32,747 nt of DNA from Clostridia bacterium (GCA_017475185.1 JAFVGB010000030.1:1-32747); one strand, 5' to 3'; positions 7,599-20,300 are shown, counted from the first letter of the stretch. Numbers and translations: made by a program. Notes: generated by a model from the letters alone, not told the origin.

Positions 7599-8459
7599 TT
7601 ATTTATTATACATATTTCTAAACTCTGATGATTGAATAAATGAATTAATAACAGATGTTCTAGATGTTCCATTATTTAACGCATTTGTCCAAGCGGCTTT
7701 TCCCCCAGCATCTGGTTGTCTTCCTAACAATACATCATAGCAATAAATTACAAATTTTTCATTTGTACTTAAATCATTTTTTTGTTTTGCTTCTGGAGAT
7801 AACATTATATCAACTGCTTCTTGTAATGTTGTTTTATTAAAATGTGCATTAAGATCTGCTTCACTTGCCCCTCTATGTAATGCTCTTAAATATAATCTTT
7901 TTATAAATGTATATCTTTTTGAATCATTTAACATGTCTGAGTGGTCTACTTGAGTTTTATATTTATATAAATAATATGTCTTTACATCAGTGCTAACAAC
8001 TTCTTTTCTATTTAATCTTACATTAAAAAAATTCTCTCTTTTGAATTCAAGTATATCTTTATTTGCATTATACTGTTCTATATCCAAATATTCTGTACTA
8101 TGATATGCTGTAATAAGCATACTACCGTGTGTTTTTTCAGCATTATCATACACAATCTTAGATACGCATCCACCATAAAAATAATTTGAAAGTTGTACGT
8201 TTTCATAATACATATTTTTTGGTATGTTAACATTTACAACCCAACCTTCATATTTAATAAAATATTTCTTTTTAGTTATCTCCTTTACTCTTTCCATACC
8301 TTCAGGTGCCCTCGAACTTTCACTAAGCACATATCCGTTCCAATTCTCTGATGCCTTAACTTCTCCTATATTAAAAAATAGGACACTTAAAATTTGTATT
8401 AAAAGAACTAAGCCTAAGGCAACACTTAGTTTTTTAATTTTTGTAATTTTTGTTTTCAT
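7599..8459 (-). CDS. Secreted DUF4214-domain protein
   Basis: 286 aa. A signal peptide spans 1-36 (LALVLLIQ-type core, cleavage likely after VKA before SENW). Residues about 40-165 are a beta-rich region I do not recognise. Residues about 182-284 match the DUF4214 pattern: FIKRLYLRALHRGASEADL, then CYDVLLGRQPDAGGKAAW and INSFIQSSEF. DUF4214 occurs in secreted and surface proteins and often lies at the C-terminus; its biochemical role is not settled. A GGAGG site lies 7-8 nt before the ATG. The gene is convergent with tatD and shares its terminator hairpin at 7531-7585. Confidence 0.85.
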   Translation of the reverse strand: MKTKITKIKKLSVALGLVLLIQILSVLFFNIGEVKASENWNGYVLSESSRAPEGMERVKEITKKKYFIKYEGWVVNVNIPKNMYYENVQLSNYFYGGCVSKIVYDNAEKTHGSMLITAYHSTEYLDIEQYNANKDILEFKRENFFNVRLNRKEVVSTDVKTYYLYKYKTQVDHSDMLNDSKRYTFIKRLYLRALHRGASEADLNAHFNKTTLQEAVDIMLSPEAKQKNDLSTNEKFVIYCYDVLLGRQPDAGGKAAWTNALNNGTSRTSVINSFIQSSEFRNMYNK

Positions 8460-8667
8460 TATACTTCCTCCATTTCTAAAATATACTATTCTATTTTAAA
8501 TATGTTGATAAAAAAATCAACCCCCATTTTTTAATGAAATGTTATATAATCCTACGGATACGTAAATGTAAAGTTTATATTACATTTTCTTATCATTTTT
8601 TGCTTTAATTACATCCATTCCTTCTTTTTTCCTTATGGCCGTAGTATTTCAAGCTAATATAATAATT

Positions 8668-8706
8668 AAAAACACTGTATTAAAATTATTTAATACAGTG
8701 TTTTTT
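8668..8706 (-). terminator. Rho-independent terminator
   Basis: AAAAACACTGTATTAAA pairs with TTTAATACAGTGTTTTTT around a short loop, just after the stop codon of the gene at 8713. The stretch from 8460 to 8667 shows no gene or other structure I can support. Confidence 0.8.
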
Positions 8707-8712
8707 AGACTC

Positions 8713-9366
8713 TTAATATTTTTCGCCTTCCTCCATAAATATAGTATTATACCATACTAATGATAAGGTATCGTCCCTTTTGTTGTAGGCCCATACGCTA
8801 CTTACATTTTCGCCCTGTTCAGGTCCGAGAATTGCAATTGCAGTATTTCTCTTTTTATACGAAAATGCACCATCTTTGAAATTCATTTCGGATTGATATT
8901 TTTTATTATTATAACAAAAATCAATTTTTGGTACATTAGGATTCCAAAAGTCTTTACTACTTGACTCAGACCACACAACTTTAGAATCTTCGTCAAATAA
9001 AAATCCAATTAAAATATCCTTGTTTACTTTTTGATCGACTTGCCATACTTTATAAACAGTATCGTCTTCTTCAGTAATCATACCCTTTACGATTTCGTTA
9101 TCTTTGCCGTTAAATAATTGATAATCATCAAGTATTTTAGCAGAACCGATTGACCTGCAGATGGTTTTTAGTGCTTTCTCTCTACTGATAAGGTTTTCGG
9201 TTAAACTTTTATCCTCCTCTGTGCCAAGTTTTTCTGTTGACTTAGCCGGTGGTTTCATTAACCGGATTCCTACAACGCTTAGTCCGACAAGAATAGCTAT
9301 AACTGCTAAGATTGTCAAAACATTGCCTGTGTTGTTGTTTCTGTTTTTGATGATTTCGCGTTTCAT
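8713..9366 (-). CDS. Single-pass membrane protein of unknown function
   Basis: 217 aa from the ATG at 9366. A basic start (MKREIIKNRNN) is followed by one membrane helix at about 15-36 (VLTILAVIAILVGLSVVGI); the rest (about 170 aa) should lie outside the cell. It contains YKVWQVDQ, DFWNPNVPKIDF and SSVWAYNKRDDTLSLVWYN, but I recognise no family. An in-frame TTG at 9381 overlaps the GGAGGA ribosome site and is not the start. A strong promoter at 9422-9450 and its own terminator at 8668 make it monocistronic. Composition is somewhat richer in GC than the neighbouring genes. Confidence 0.75.
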   Translation of the reverse strand: MKREIIKNRNNNTGNVLTILAVIAILVGLSVVGIRLMKPPAKSTEKLGTEEDKSLTENLISREKALKTICRSIGSAKILDDYQLFNGKDNEIVKGMITEEDDTVYKVWQVDQKVNKDILIGFLFDEDSKVVWSESSSKDFWNPNVPKIDFCYNNKKYQSEMNFKDGAFSYKKRNTAIAILGPEQGENVSSVWAYNKRDDTLSLVWYNTIFMEEGEKY

Positions 9367-9421
9367 AAGAACTTCCTCCAATAAATAAAATATTCCTTTT
9401 TCAAGGTAATTGTATACTTAT

Positions 9422-9450
9422 ATTATAACATTAATAAAAAGTTTGGTCAA
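9422..9450 (-). promoter_or_regulatory. Promoter of the gene at 8713-9366
   Basis: The minus strand reads TTGACC, 17 nt, TATAAT; one mismatch to consensus. Confidence 0.85.
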
Positions 9451-9483
9451 ATTTTTATAATTAACACACACTAAAAATCAAAA

Positions 9484-9535
9484 AAAATCAGTAGTTGAAA
9501 ATCCGATAAATTTCGAATCATCAACTGCTGATTTT
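9484..9535 (-). terminator. Rho-independent terminator of the WG-repeat gene
   Basis: AAAATCAGTAGTTGA and TCAACTGCTGATTTT pair with one mismatch around a 22-nt loop, followed on the minus strand by a T-run. It is about 30 nt after the stop codon at 9567. Confidence 0.75.
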
Positions 9536-9566
9536 CTTATTTTATATAATTATTCTAATTAGTTAA

Positions 9567-11087
9567 TTAATCATTTAAATCTGTATAATAATTAGCATTG
9601 TTATCTGCGCAAACATGCCATTTTCCTATGAAATTGACTGTATTTCCAGATTTTATTACACATGTTGGCTCTGTTACAACTTTACCATATTGATCTAAAG
9701 AGCCCCATTTTCCGTCTTTTTTTACTGCAACATATCCATAATCATTTTGTTCTGTTACATCATCATATTTTGCTTCTACAACAACTTTTCCATCTTTATC
9801 TTTAAATCCGTATTTTCCATTTTCTTTATATACGAAAATTGTATTTGTAGTATATACATCTTTATTTGATTTTTCTTCTAATTTATAATTGTAATATTTA
9901 GTTTCTGTACCATTAGCTATGCTTATGAAACCATTTAATATTTTTTCTTCACCTGCTGTTAATTTAACAGATAAATCTCTTGCCATATAATCATATTTTC
10001 CGTCTTCTTTTTTAGCTTTTACATAGTCAGTTGTTTTATTATATATAATTTCTGAATATTTAAAATCAACTATTTTTTCGTTATTAGTATTAATAATTCC
10101 ATATTTTCCGTCTTTTTTGGCAACATATTTGTTGTCAAACATATATACTAATTCTTCATATTCATTTGGAATTTTGTTTTCCTCTGCAATATTTATTACT
10201 CCAAATTTACCATCGTTATTAACTATAACTTCTCCATTGTTCATATCTGTAACATTTGCTACTTTTCCTTCTAAATATTCATTTCCATCTTCTGCAACTA
10301 CTTTCCATGTTCCATCAATTTTGGCAATATATTTACCATTATCTGCAATGTTATCGATTTTTTCAAATTTGCATTCTAAAGCAATTTGTCCATCAGATTT
10401 TATAACTCCATATTTAGATTCTGCATTTTTTACTATATATCCATTTTTATAATCTGCAGTTAAAGCTGTAACTTCTTGATAATCAGCAGGTACAACTACT
10501 GTTCCATCAGAATTTACTATACCAATTTTATTATCTTTTTTAATAACAATACTGTTTTTAATTCCTTTTAATGTATCTATGCTATCATATTCACATGGTA
10601 AAATTTCATTTCCGTCTAAATTAATCAATCCATATTTACCATTTTTTTGAACTTTAAGTACATTTTCTTCATACCATAAATTGTGATTTTCATCATAATT
10701 TTGTACTGCAACTATATTATCATAGTTTGTAAATAACTGTTGATTTTTGTCATTAATAACTTTTGTTTTATATGTTCCATCAACATAATTTACTTCGTAT
10801 GTGCAAATAAACACAGGTTTTGCTTTATTTGGAATTATTATCATTTCTCCATTTGCAGGTTCTACAACAATATCTCCGCTTGAATTAATTACACCCCAAT
10901 TTCCATTAGTAAATAATGTAAAATAATTTAATTCTATATTTTTTCCAACAACTTTATTTTTATCTGCTTTTAAAATTTGTTTAATTCCTACAATGAACAA
11001 TATAACAACTATAATAGCTATTAGAACAGCAAAAACTTTTTTTAAATTAAGCTTTTGCTCACCATTATATCTCTTACCTCTACTCAT
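9567..11087 (-). CDS. Membrane-anchored WG-repeat protein
   Basis: 506 aa. One membrane helix at about 17-36 places the rest outside the cell. About ten WG-type beta repeats follow, each with a pattern like 'kdGKyGiIn.dGkiv.p.YdeI'. Clear copies include NGNWGVINSSGDIVVEP, NGKYGLINLDGNEILPCEYD, DNKIGIVNSDGTVVVPADY, DGKYGIINTNNEKIVDFKY, NGKYGFKDKDGKVVVEAKYDD and DGKWGSLDQYGKVVTEP. The repeats probably form a toroid or solenoid used for binding; no enzyme motif is visible. Two copies near 330-400 are degenerate. The ATG at 11087 is preferred to an in-frame TTG at 11105 that overlaps GGAGG. The gene has its own promoter at 11120-11148 and is separated from the giant gene by a terminator. Confidence 0.88.
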   Translation of the reverse strand: MSRGKRYNGEQKLNLKKVFAVLIAIIVVILFIVGIKQILKADKNKVVGKNIELNYFTLFTNGNWGVINSSGDIVVEPANGEMIIIPNKAKPVFICTYEVNYVDGTYKTKVINDKNQQLFTNYDNIVAVQNYDENHNLWYEENVLKVQKNGKYGLINLDGNEILPCEYDSIDTLKGIKNSIVIKKDNKIGIVNSDGTVVVPADYQEVTALTADYKNGYIVKNAESKYGVIKSDGQIALECKFEKIDNIADNGKYIAKIDGTWKVVAEDGNEYLEGKVANVTDMNNGEVIVNNDGKFGVINIAEENKIPNEYEELVYMFDNKYVAKKDGKYGIINTNNEKIVDFKYSEIIYNKTTDYVKAKKEDGKYDYMARDLSVKLTAGEEKILNGFISIANGTETKYYNYKLEEKSNKDVYTTNTIFVYKENGKYGFKDKDGKVVVEAKYDDVTEQNDYGYVAVKKDGKWGSLDQYGKVVTEPTCVIKSGNTVNFIGKWHVCADNNANYYTDLND

Positions 11088-11119
11088 ATTATCCTTTACC
11101 TCCAAATTTAATTTTCTAC

Positions 11120-11148
11120 ACTATATCATCTTTTTAAAAAAATTACAA
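11120..11148 (-). promoter_or_regulatory. Promoter of the WG-repeat gene
   Basis: The minus strand reads TTGTAA, 17 nt, TATAGT, about 32 nt upstream of the ATG at 11087. Confidence 0.6.
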
Positions 11149-11187
11149 GAGCCACAGAAACCAAATTTTTGATATGTGTAAATGGGC

Positions 11188-11337
11188 GGAAATGGGACGG
11201 TTCTCGAAAGTTCATTTTTTAATTAAAAAATGTCGAAAAAGGATAAAGAATAATATAATTACTCTCTATCCTTTTTTCGACATTATTCTACAATTGTAGA
11301 CTTACGAAATCGAAGTTTTAGAACCGTCCCCATTTCC
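11188..11337. repeat. 150-bp MITE-like element bounded by GGGGACGGTTC inverted repeats
   Basis: The left end GGAAATGGGACGGTTCT (11188-11204) and right end AGAACCGTCCCCATTTCC (11320-11337) are inverted copies differing by one missing G. Inside are three further palindromes: CATTTTTTAATTAAAAAATG (11213-11232), the terminator hairpin 11231-11282, and TCTACAATTGTAGA (11287-11300). There is no reading frame for a transposase. The right end lies inside the giant gene and encodes its final residues. The structure suggests a small non-autonomous mobile element; the mobilising enzyme is not in the window. Confidence 0.7.
11231..11282 (-). terminator. Terminator hairpin of the giant gene
   Basis: TGTCGAAAAAGGATA (11231-11245) pairs with TATCCTTTTTTCGACA (11267-11282), leaving one bulged T. 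It is about 20 nt after the giant gene's stop at 11302-11304 and overlaps an adjacent palindrome that supplies a T-run on the minus strand. Confidence 0.7.
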
Positions 11338-14300
11338 GTCATTTTCGATTTCTCTATTTATAACATATTTCTTAATTCCAAATACTCCCGCAAATACAAT
11401 CATTAATGCCACAGCAATTGTTGCATAAATAACTGTTTGTCCAGAAATACCTGTTCTTATTTGTAATAATACTTTATCACTATCTTCATCATCCTCTTTA
11501 GGAACATCAGTAAAGTTGTTTGTTGTAGAATCAACATCTGGTGATCCATACTCATTTTCATCTTCACTAATTTCTGCATAGTTAATCTTTTCACCGAAGT
11601 TTTTTGCTCCATTAATCCATGTTAATATTACAGTAACTTCAGCTGTATCTCCTTCTTTTAATAATGTATTTTCAAAACACCTATTAGTTATTGTACCATC
11701 GGCTTGTTCTACCCAACCATATTGTTTGTTATCTTCTGCAACAAACTTCAATCCTTCTGGAATATGGTCTTTTATTTCTTTAGCATAACCTGCCAAGTTA
11801 CCTTGGTTTTCAACTTTAATAGTATATCTGAATTTAACTGTTATATTATTTAATTTATTTTTTGGAATAGATACATTAACAATGTTTGATTTATTACTTT
11901 GAGTATGTTTGCTTGGATATTCTGTTGCTTTTCCATTTTCAATTACAATTGCATCAGTTACCCATTTATATAGTGCTAAATCAAAGTATTTTACTTTTAC
12001 TAATTCAATGTCTTGATCATCTTCACCATCAATCCATTTATCTGTTGTAGAATCTTTATCTTTTACTTCGTCTCCATTGTCGTCCCTATCATCAGAGATT
12101 TGAGCTTCGTTTATAATTACATCATCTCTTCTTGTTGGAACATTAACTCTAAATACTAACTTCAAGTCTCTATAATCAGGGCTTTCCATAGAGTCTTTGT
12201 CAAAGTATTTAATTAAGTTTGGATTTGTAGCATTTTCTTTTGATTCTGTTTCAGCTAATTTTGCTTCACCATTTTCTTTTGATAAGTAATCAGTAACAAC
12301 ATATTTTACTTTTGAAGCATCTTTTGTTTCGTTACCTTCACTATCAACCATTATCCATCTATACTCTTGGTTAATTAAGTTTTCAGGAATGAATTCTAAT
12401 CCTTCTGGAATATCATCTTTTACAAGATTTGCATATCCTGAAACTGTACCTTCGTTAAATACTCTAATTGTGTATTCAACTAGGTTATCATGAGCAACTA
12501 TTAATGGTGTTTTATCATGTTCGTATACATAGTTTCCATTTTCATCAACTTTAAATACTGGAATTCTTGATGTAATTTCCTTGTCATTTACTTGTGTAAT
12601 GAATTTTCTTAGGGCTAGGTCAAATTCTTCCACAAGAACTTTTTCAAAGTCATCATCATCTTCTTGTCCTTTAACATATTTATCATTGATTTCATTTTGT
12701 TTATATTGTTCTAGTTCTTCTCCAGATGGAATTGCAGTATTTCCACCTTTTGAATCTCTATCAACAACATCTTGTCTATTTAATCCCTCATATTCAGTAA
12801 TTTCTGCTATATTTGTAATGTATGTTTTTGCTTTTACATTTTCTTTTACTTTACATTTAACTTGAATTTCGACATAATCAATTACTCCAGTTTTTGAATC
12901 AAATGCCTCAATTAAGTTTTCTTCTTCATTTGTTTCTTTAGATAGTGCTGTTGTTTCAATTGTTCTTAAAGAACTATCTGATTCAACATATTTCCATCCT
13001 CTTGTAGTATTAAACTCATCTTCTGGTAAGAATTCTAATTGTTCTGGTAAATGATCCACAATTTTATTTACATATCCTGAAATTTGTCCTTCATTATATA
13101 CACGTAATGTGTAAATAATTTCTTGACCTGCATAAATTCTTAATGGTTGTTTTGCGTTATAATATTCAGCTGTTGTTTCTTCACCACTTGCTAATTTACT
13201 TGTATCAACTTGTGGTTCACTCCATCTAGTAATATCTTTACCATTAATTGATGAAATGAATTTTCTTAAACTTAAATCAAATTGATCATTTGTAACATCA
13301 AGAGTTATTTTATTTTCAGTATTTGAAACTTTTACTAATCCATCATTATTTCCACTGATTAACTCTACTGATTCTAGTACAAATTCTGCATCATCATATT
13401 CACCTTTAATAGCTGTTGTAATACGTAGCCTAATTGGCTCTCTTAGTATTGTATAACTATTTGGTGCTTTTATTTCTTTAATTTGAATAATATATGTTTC
13501 TGCTCTTGTAATTCTAATATTGTTAATACTGAATATACCATTATCATTTGTTATAGTAAATTTAGCAGGAACAATTTTTATCATAGAATTTACATCATCT
13601 GTTTTTCTAAATAAACTAATTTGTTCTTCTTTGCCTTCACTATTTACTTGATATGCTTCAATTGTAAATTGTGCATCTTTTAATGGATTACCTAATAATT
13701 TCTCTAATTTAGAAATGTCTAAATTATATGAACCTTTTACTCTTTCATTTGCTACATTAACATTTACATCACTATCTTTTAATTTTGTATTTTCACTAAT
13801 TGTATATTTATCACCTTTTACTATTGACATTTCTTTTACAACATATTGATTTTGTCCATTTACATTCTGAACATCAATTACAACTTTTGCCATAATGTTT
13901 TCAGCTTTATCTTTATAGATAAATGGAATTTTTGGAGTTTTTTCAATAAGTTCAAAATAGTATGTTCCAGCACTTTCGATTAATATATCTTTTAATGAAA
14001 TTACACCTTCAACAGCTTCTACTGTATCTGTTATTAAAGATTTTGTATCAAATACTTGTGTATTGTCATAAGCTTTTCTTAATTCAACTTCGTTAAGTTT
14101 ACCTAACTCATTTTCTTTATAAGTTTTTAGCCTAAACTCTACACCATTCATATTTTCATCTGTATCTTTATCTGTTTTATAGATATTTAAATTGTATTTT
14201 TGTGGGTTTTCCACTGAAATATGTAATGTGTAAATATTTCCTTCTTTTGTAATTGAAACATTAACTAATTCATCAATAGATGTTGTATTAAAATCTATTT

Positions 14301-17300
14301 TATTTTCTTTTGAAGAATCATATAAATAGAATTTACCATCTATTACTTGATTGTCTTCTGTTACAGTATCAACTTTACCATCTGATGAAACCCTTACTAG
14401 TACTTTGATATATGTTTTTCCTAATGCATTTATTATTTCTGAGTTTGCTACTTCTTTTTCAGAAATCCAGTATTCATAAGTACCGGCTCTAACCATAGTT
14501 TCTTCAAATTTAATTTGACCTGCTTCATTTGTTGTTCCTGAAACAATTCCTTCTGAAGTTACATCTGTTACACCTACTTCTTTTTCAGTTTGTCTATATT
14601 TAGCTTGTTGAGCTTTAATCAAGCTACTTTCAACATTAAATTTAACACCACTTAAATCTATGTTTTCTTCACCATAAATTTCTTTGTCTAATTCAACTAA
14701 ATATCTAGTTGGGTTCTCAACATTAATTTTTAGTTGAGCATAAATTGTATTATTCTTTGTATCTAAAGCTACATAATCATATAACTCTTTATCTACTTCA
14801 ACACCATCTTTTTCAATATAGTACTTTAATCCATTTTCGTAATTTGAAAGATTAATGTTTCCATCACTATCAACTGATACTTTAAAGTAAACAGTGCATC
14901 CTTCTAATGGATTTACATATTGTTCATCTGATGTTTTGATTTCTTTTAATGCATATTCATATGTTCCAACATTTACATAGTTTTCTTGGTATCTTATAAT
15001 ACCATATTCATTTGTACTTGCTGAAATTTTTCCATCTTCTGAAATATTATTTACACCTTCTGTTAAATCAATATCTGTTTTTGTTGCATTTTGTTCATCT
15101 ATAACAGCACTTACTAATTCAAATTGAGCTCCTGCTAAACCTTTTCCAGCACTATCTTGTTTTTCAACACTAACATTGTATTTAACTGGGTTTGTAACAT
15201 TACATTGAACAACATATTTATTAGTATCTGAATCTACAAATGTATTTACATTAATATTTTGATATATTAAATCATTTCTATCAACTAAAACATCTGTATC
15301 TTTTACATCATATGCCATTCCTTCATATACTTCATAATAATTTGGAGATTCATTCCAATTATTATCCATTACTTTAACAACACCTTTTCCAGAAACTTCA
15401 ACATTAATTTTGATATACTTATCTTCTAAAACATTGATATATCTTTCACGAGCTGTTTTTGTTTCAGTAATGTAATATGTATATCTTCCTGCAATCATAT
15501 TGTTTTCTTGAACTTCAGCTGATTTCCATGTATTAATATCTGTTACATATCCAGCAAATACTGCATTTTCAGCATCTTTTCTATATACTTCAAATTTAGT
15601 GTTATTTAAGAATCCAATACCAGCAGCATTTTTAACTAAATCAATATCAAAACCAACTGGGTTTGTAATTTCTATTACTAATACTTGAATTCCATCTTCA
15701 TCTGTTGTTACATAACTATTAACAAATTCGTTTTCTCTACTAAATTCTCCTGTTTTAGTGTTAACAAATTCAACATTTGCTGTTATTTTTTCGTTTTCAA
15801 GAACATGAATATGTGGAACTATTGCTTTTCCTCTTAATATATTTTGGTTAGGGCTTACTGTTGAATTTTCTTTAATTATGTAATTTATTGTATCTCCAAT
15901 GTCAACAGCTTTTTCTTCATATTCAATTATTGATGAACCATTAGATTTATTACTTGCAACAACTGTTCCATTTTTACTCATTTCTATTTCAGCACCAATT
16001 AACTCATCTGTTCCAGAAGCGTCTTTCTTAACAATTCTAAGTTTATATTCTATAGGGTTTTGGATTTCAACTTCTAATGTTTCAATTCCATCATCACCTG
16101 TTACAAATTTGTAATCTAACTTGTATTGTTCTTTAACATTTTCTGTAATTATTGTTTCTTGGCCTGTTATAGTATCAACTAACATTTGAGATGTAAAACG
16201 TAATTTCTTATCAGATCCCATTATTACTCCTAATCTGATTTCTTTGTCTTTTAATAAGTTAGAATGTGGTGCAGGGCTTGAAAGTTCTTTTATAACAAAA
16301 GTCTTTCTATCACCAATTTTAACATCATTAACTTCCATGTTAATTTCTGGACTGCCATTTTCGTTTGTTACATCATTTACTTGAAGTGAAGCACCATTTA
16401 ATGGTAAAGCTTTTACTTCGCCAACATTAATTGTTTTTGGAGTTGTTAATTTAGTTAATTTAAATTTATAACTAATTGGGTTTTTAACACTAATTCTTAT
16501 TAATCTAGTACCATCTTCGCTTCTTAAGTCATCATCACATGTTACATATTCATTTGCAACTACATTTCCTTCACTATCTGTTAATTCAAATTTTTGAACA
16601 ACTAAATTTCCGTTTTCATCAACTTTTACTTCAACAGTTAATTTTTTGTCTTTAAGTGCATTTACATGTGGAGCAATTGTACTTAATTCTTCAATTACAT
16701 ATTTATTTACTGTATTAGGAACTAAGTCTTCTTCAGATATTTCTATCGTTGATTTTCCATTATTTCCAATTGGTTCTTCTGTATTCTTTGTTACTTTTAA
16801 TTGTAATTCATTACCTTCAATTTCATTTCCAGATAAATCTGTTTTAACTACTTCGAAGTTATATTTTATTGGGTTTTTCATTACAATATTTACAGTTATT
16901 TCAGATGGATTATTAACCAAATTGTCAATATTCATGTTGAAATACTTGCTAGGAAGGTCTTCCCATCTATAATTATCAACCATTCTTGCTGAAAGAACTC
17001 CAACAGTGTAGTCTTCAAATACTCTGTAAACTAAAACCATTGTTTTTCCTTCAAATACATTTTCATAATTATTAGCTGAACTTTCTTCTTTAACATTTAG
17101 AACAGTTACATCTCCAATTTTTTGGTCATTAATTGGAATCTCTAAATAACTATTTCCATTTGTTTTGTATTCTTTATCATCAACTTTAACAGAAATGTTT
17201 GCACCATTTAAGTTGACTCCATTCATATTTTGTTTGTTAAGTTTAATTTTATAACTAATTGGGTTACGTAGTTTAATATCTAATGTTTGAATTCCATCAT

Positions 17301-20300
17301 CACCTGTTACAAAATTTGCATTAAAGTATCTATTTACATTTTCAGGAATATAATTATATACTCTTGGAGTTGTTTGAGAATTATCAATAAAGCCTTTATG
17401 CATAATTTTTAATTCTCCATTTTGTTGTACTCCAACGCCAAGAATTATTTGGTTATTACCAAGTATGTTGACAAATGGAGCTTGTACAGATTTTTCCATA
17501 ATGGTAAATGTAACTGTTTGACCAACTTTTAAGTTAGTATATGTATTGCTTACTGTACCATTATTATCTACAAAACCATTTCCATCATCAATGCTTATTA
17601 CTGTTTTTCCTGTTAAGGCATTTCCATTTAAATCTGTTTTTACAAAATTCATTTTGAATTCAACAGGGTTTTGAATATATACATTTAAAGTATATTTTCC
17701 TGTTGTTTCATCTTTTACTGGATTAAATCTTATAAATTCAGCTGATGAATCATTTTCTATAACATTTCCATTATTATCACAAATATTGTAATTATAATTA
17801 AATGATAGTTCTCCTGTTGTTTCATCTTTTGTTAAATTTACAGATAATAATATTTTCTTATTATTTAGAATATTTACATATGGTGCGGTTGTAGATTTTT
17901 CATAAATTGCATATTTATATGTTTTATTAGGTAAAGCTTCAATATCTTCAAGTAATATGCTTGCTAATTTAGTTTCATTTACAATGTTATTTGCAATTAA
18001 TGTTTCCTCATTAGTTTCTGCATCTACTTTATATAGTTCTAATTCTGCTCCATCATAATTCATTCCGTCTGTTGTTTTCTTTACAATATTTAAACTGTAA
18101 TCAGTAGTATTTTTTAATGTCATTTCAACTACTGGAATTCCATCTTCTGTTTCAGAAGCTTGTATTACTCTATATGAGAATACATCTGCTAAATCTGATA
18201 TATGGCCTAATCTGTTAGTAATTACATCTCTAACATAATCCATTCCAACTTGAATTGTACCATCTCTATTTATTGCTACTCTAAATCCTAATTCTTTATT
18301 TGCTATGTCATTATTATATCCATTTGCACTTTCATTTTCTCTAACTACAAGGTATGAATAATAATTATTTGGTGTAGCAATTACTGTTCCAAAAACATTA
18401 TCACTACCTTCATTTTTAATCAATGTTCCGTCTGGACTTTTTACTTCAAAATCTGCATTTGCTAATTTATTACCATTTCCATCAACTTTATTTAACTTAA
18501 ATTTATATTGAATTGGGTTTATTAATCTTACAGATATTGTTGGCATTCCTGTAATAGAATTTACATTAACCGCAACAGCTCTTACATAACTGCTAAATGG
18601 TCCAAATCCATCATTGTGTTCTACACCATTTTCATCTATATAACCTTTACCTGTTATTTCGACATTGTTATTATCATTTATCCATCCTTTTACAATTAAT
18701 TTATTATTTCCTAATAAATTAACATATGGTGCATTTGTTGCTTCTTCAGATATAATAAATGTTTTTTCTTCAAATATGTCTATATTTGTTTCAGATAAAC
18801 GAATTGTAGAATCATATGAATTACCATTTTCATTTGTTACATCATTAACTCTAATTTTAGCTTCATTAATTTGATTATTAAATATATCTGTTTTATATAA
18901 TTCAAAATTAACACCTACTGGGTTTTTAATTTGAACATCTAAAACTGTGTTTCCATTTTCATTTAATTTTGAAATTACAATATATTTATAAATATCATTA
19001 TTTCTATCTGTAATTACATTATCTCCATCTTTTACATAGTAATTGTATGTTAATTGTTGATTTTCCATTTTAGCTTCAACATATAAAGCTTTATCTCCTT
19101 CGAAAATGTTAGAGTATGGTTTTTGAACATTAAGCTCATCAATTACCCATGTTTGTGTTTCTCCTTCGTTAATAGTAACAAAGTCTGTTTCACTTTGTGA
19201 TGTTCCTTCAATTCTTGCTTTTTCTATTACTGCAGTTGTTTCATCTAAGTTTGCAACTACAACAGCTTTATCAATAGCAGTATTTAAAGTATTTGTTTTT
19301 CTTAAACGAACTTTATATTCATTTGGGTTTTCTATGTCAATCATTACATGTCTAATATCTGAATCATTTTCATCATCAACAACATATAATTTAACATATT
19401 CTTTTGCCTTTTCTGGGCTTACATTTGTTTCATTTGAAACTCTTGTTAATCTATAATATGTTCCAGAATCTGATGTAGGATCATTTCTATCTACATCCAT
19501 AACTTTTCCATTAGAATCTAATTTAACGTATACTTTTAATTCATAATCTTTTAACATATTTGTATATCCAATTTTAGATTCTGTTTCTTTTATTGTATAT
19601 TCAAATGTTGATACATCATATCCAGAAACATTTTCTGTATATGAAATTTCAGCGTCATCAAAAGTATATGTATCTTCTAATATATTTACATTTCCTGTTG
19701 TATCAGCTCTAAATAAGAACTTAGTTCCTTCTTTTAATCCATTTACAACAGATGATTTAATTAGATTTCCATTAGTATCAAATTTTCTTAATGTTAAGAT
19801 ATAAATATTACTTGTATTTGGCACACCAATTAAGATATATCCGTTTTGATCTACACTTGACTTAATTGTTACTCCTGAAGGTCCTGTAACAACTAAATCT
19901 TCTGAATTAATATCCCTTTGTGTCATTTTGTTTGTTAAATCAACAGTTGCTGTAATGCTTCCTTCAATTTTTTTATATCCTTCTGGTGCTTTTATTTCTG
20001 TAATTGTAAATGTATGAATTTGACTTTCTGTTGTTCCTTGTGTAAATTCAATATTATTAATATCTATAAGACCAAATTCATTTGCTGTAAAGTTTTGAAT
20101 TCCTTCTTGTGTAGAATCTGAATCTAATGTTTCAGTTGTTGTTCCTTTGTTTAGTTTTATTTCAAATTCTGCACCAGCTAAACCATTTAGATTTTTCTCG
20201 TCATATTTCCATAATTGTAATTTATATGTATTTGAAATTGGTTCTTTTGTATTTACCATAAATAATGTAACAACATTGTTTTCAGGACTTACAACAAACA

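Noticed and set aside
9367..9381. Upstream TTG start for the membrane protein at 8713
   Set aside because: The TTG overlaps GGAGGA, the ribosome site of the ATG at 9366. The same reasoning removes TTG starts at 6275 (acpS) and 11105 (WG-repeat gene).
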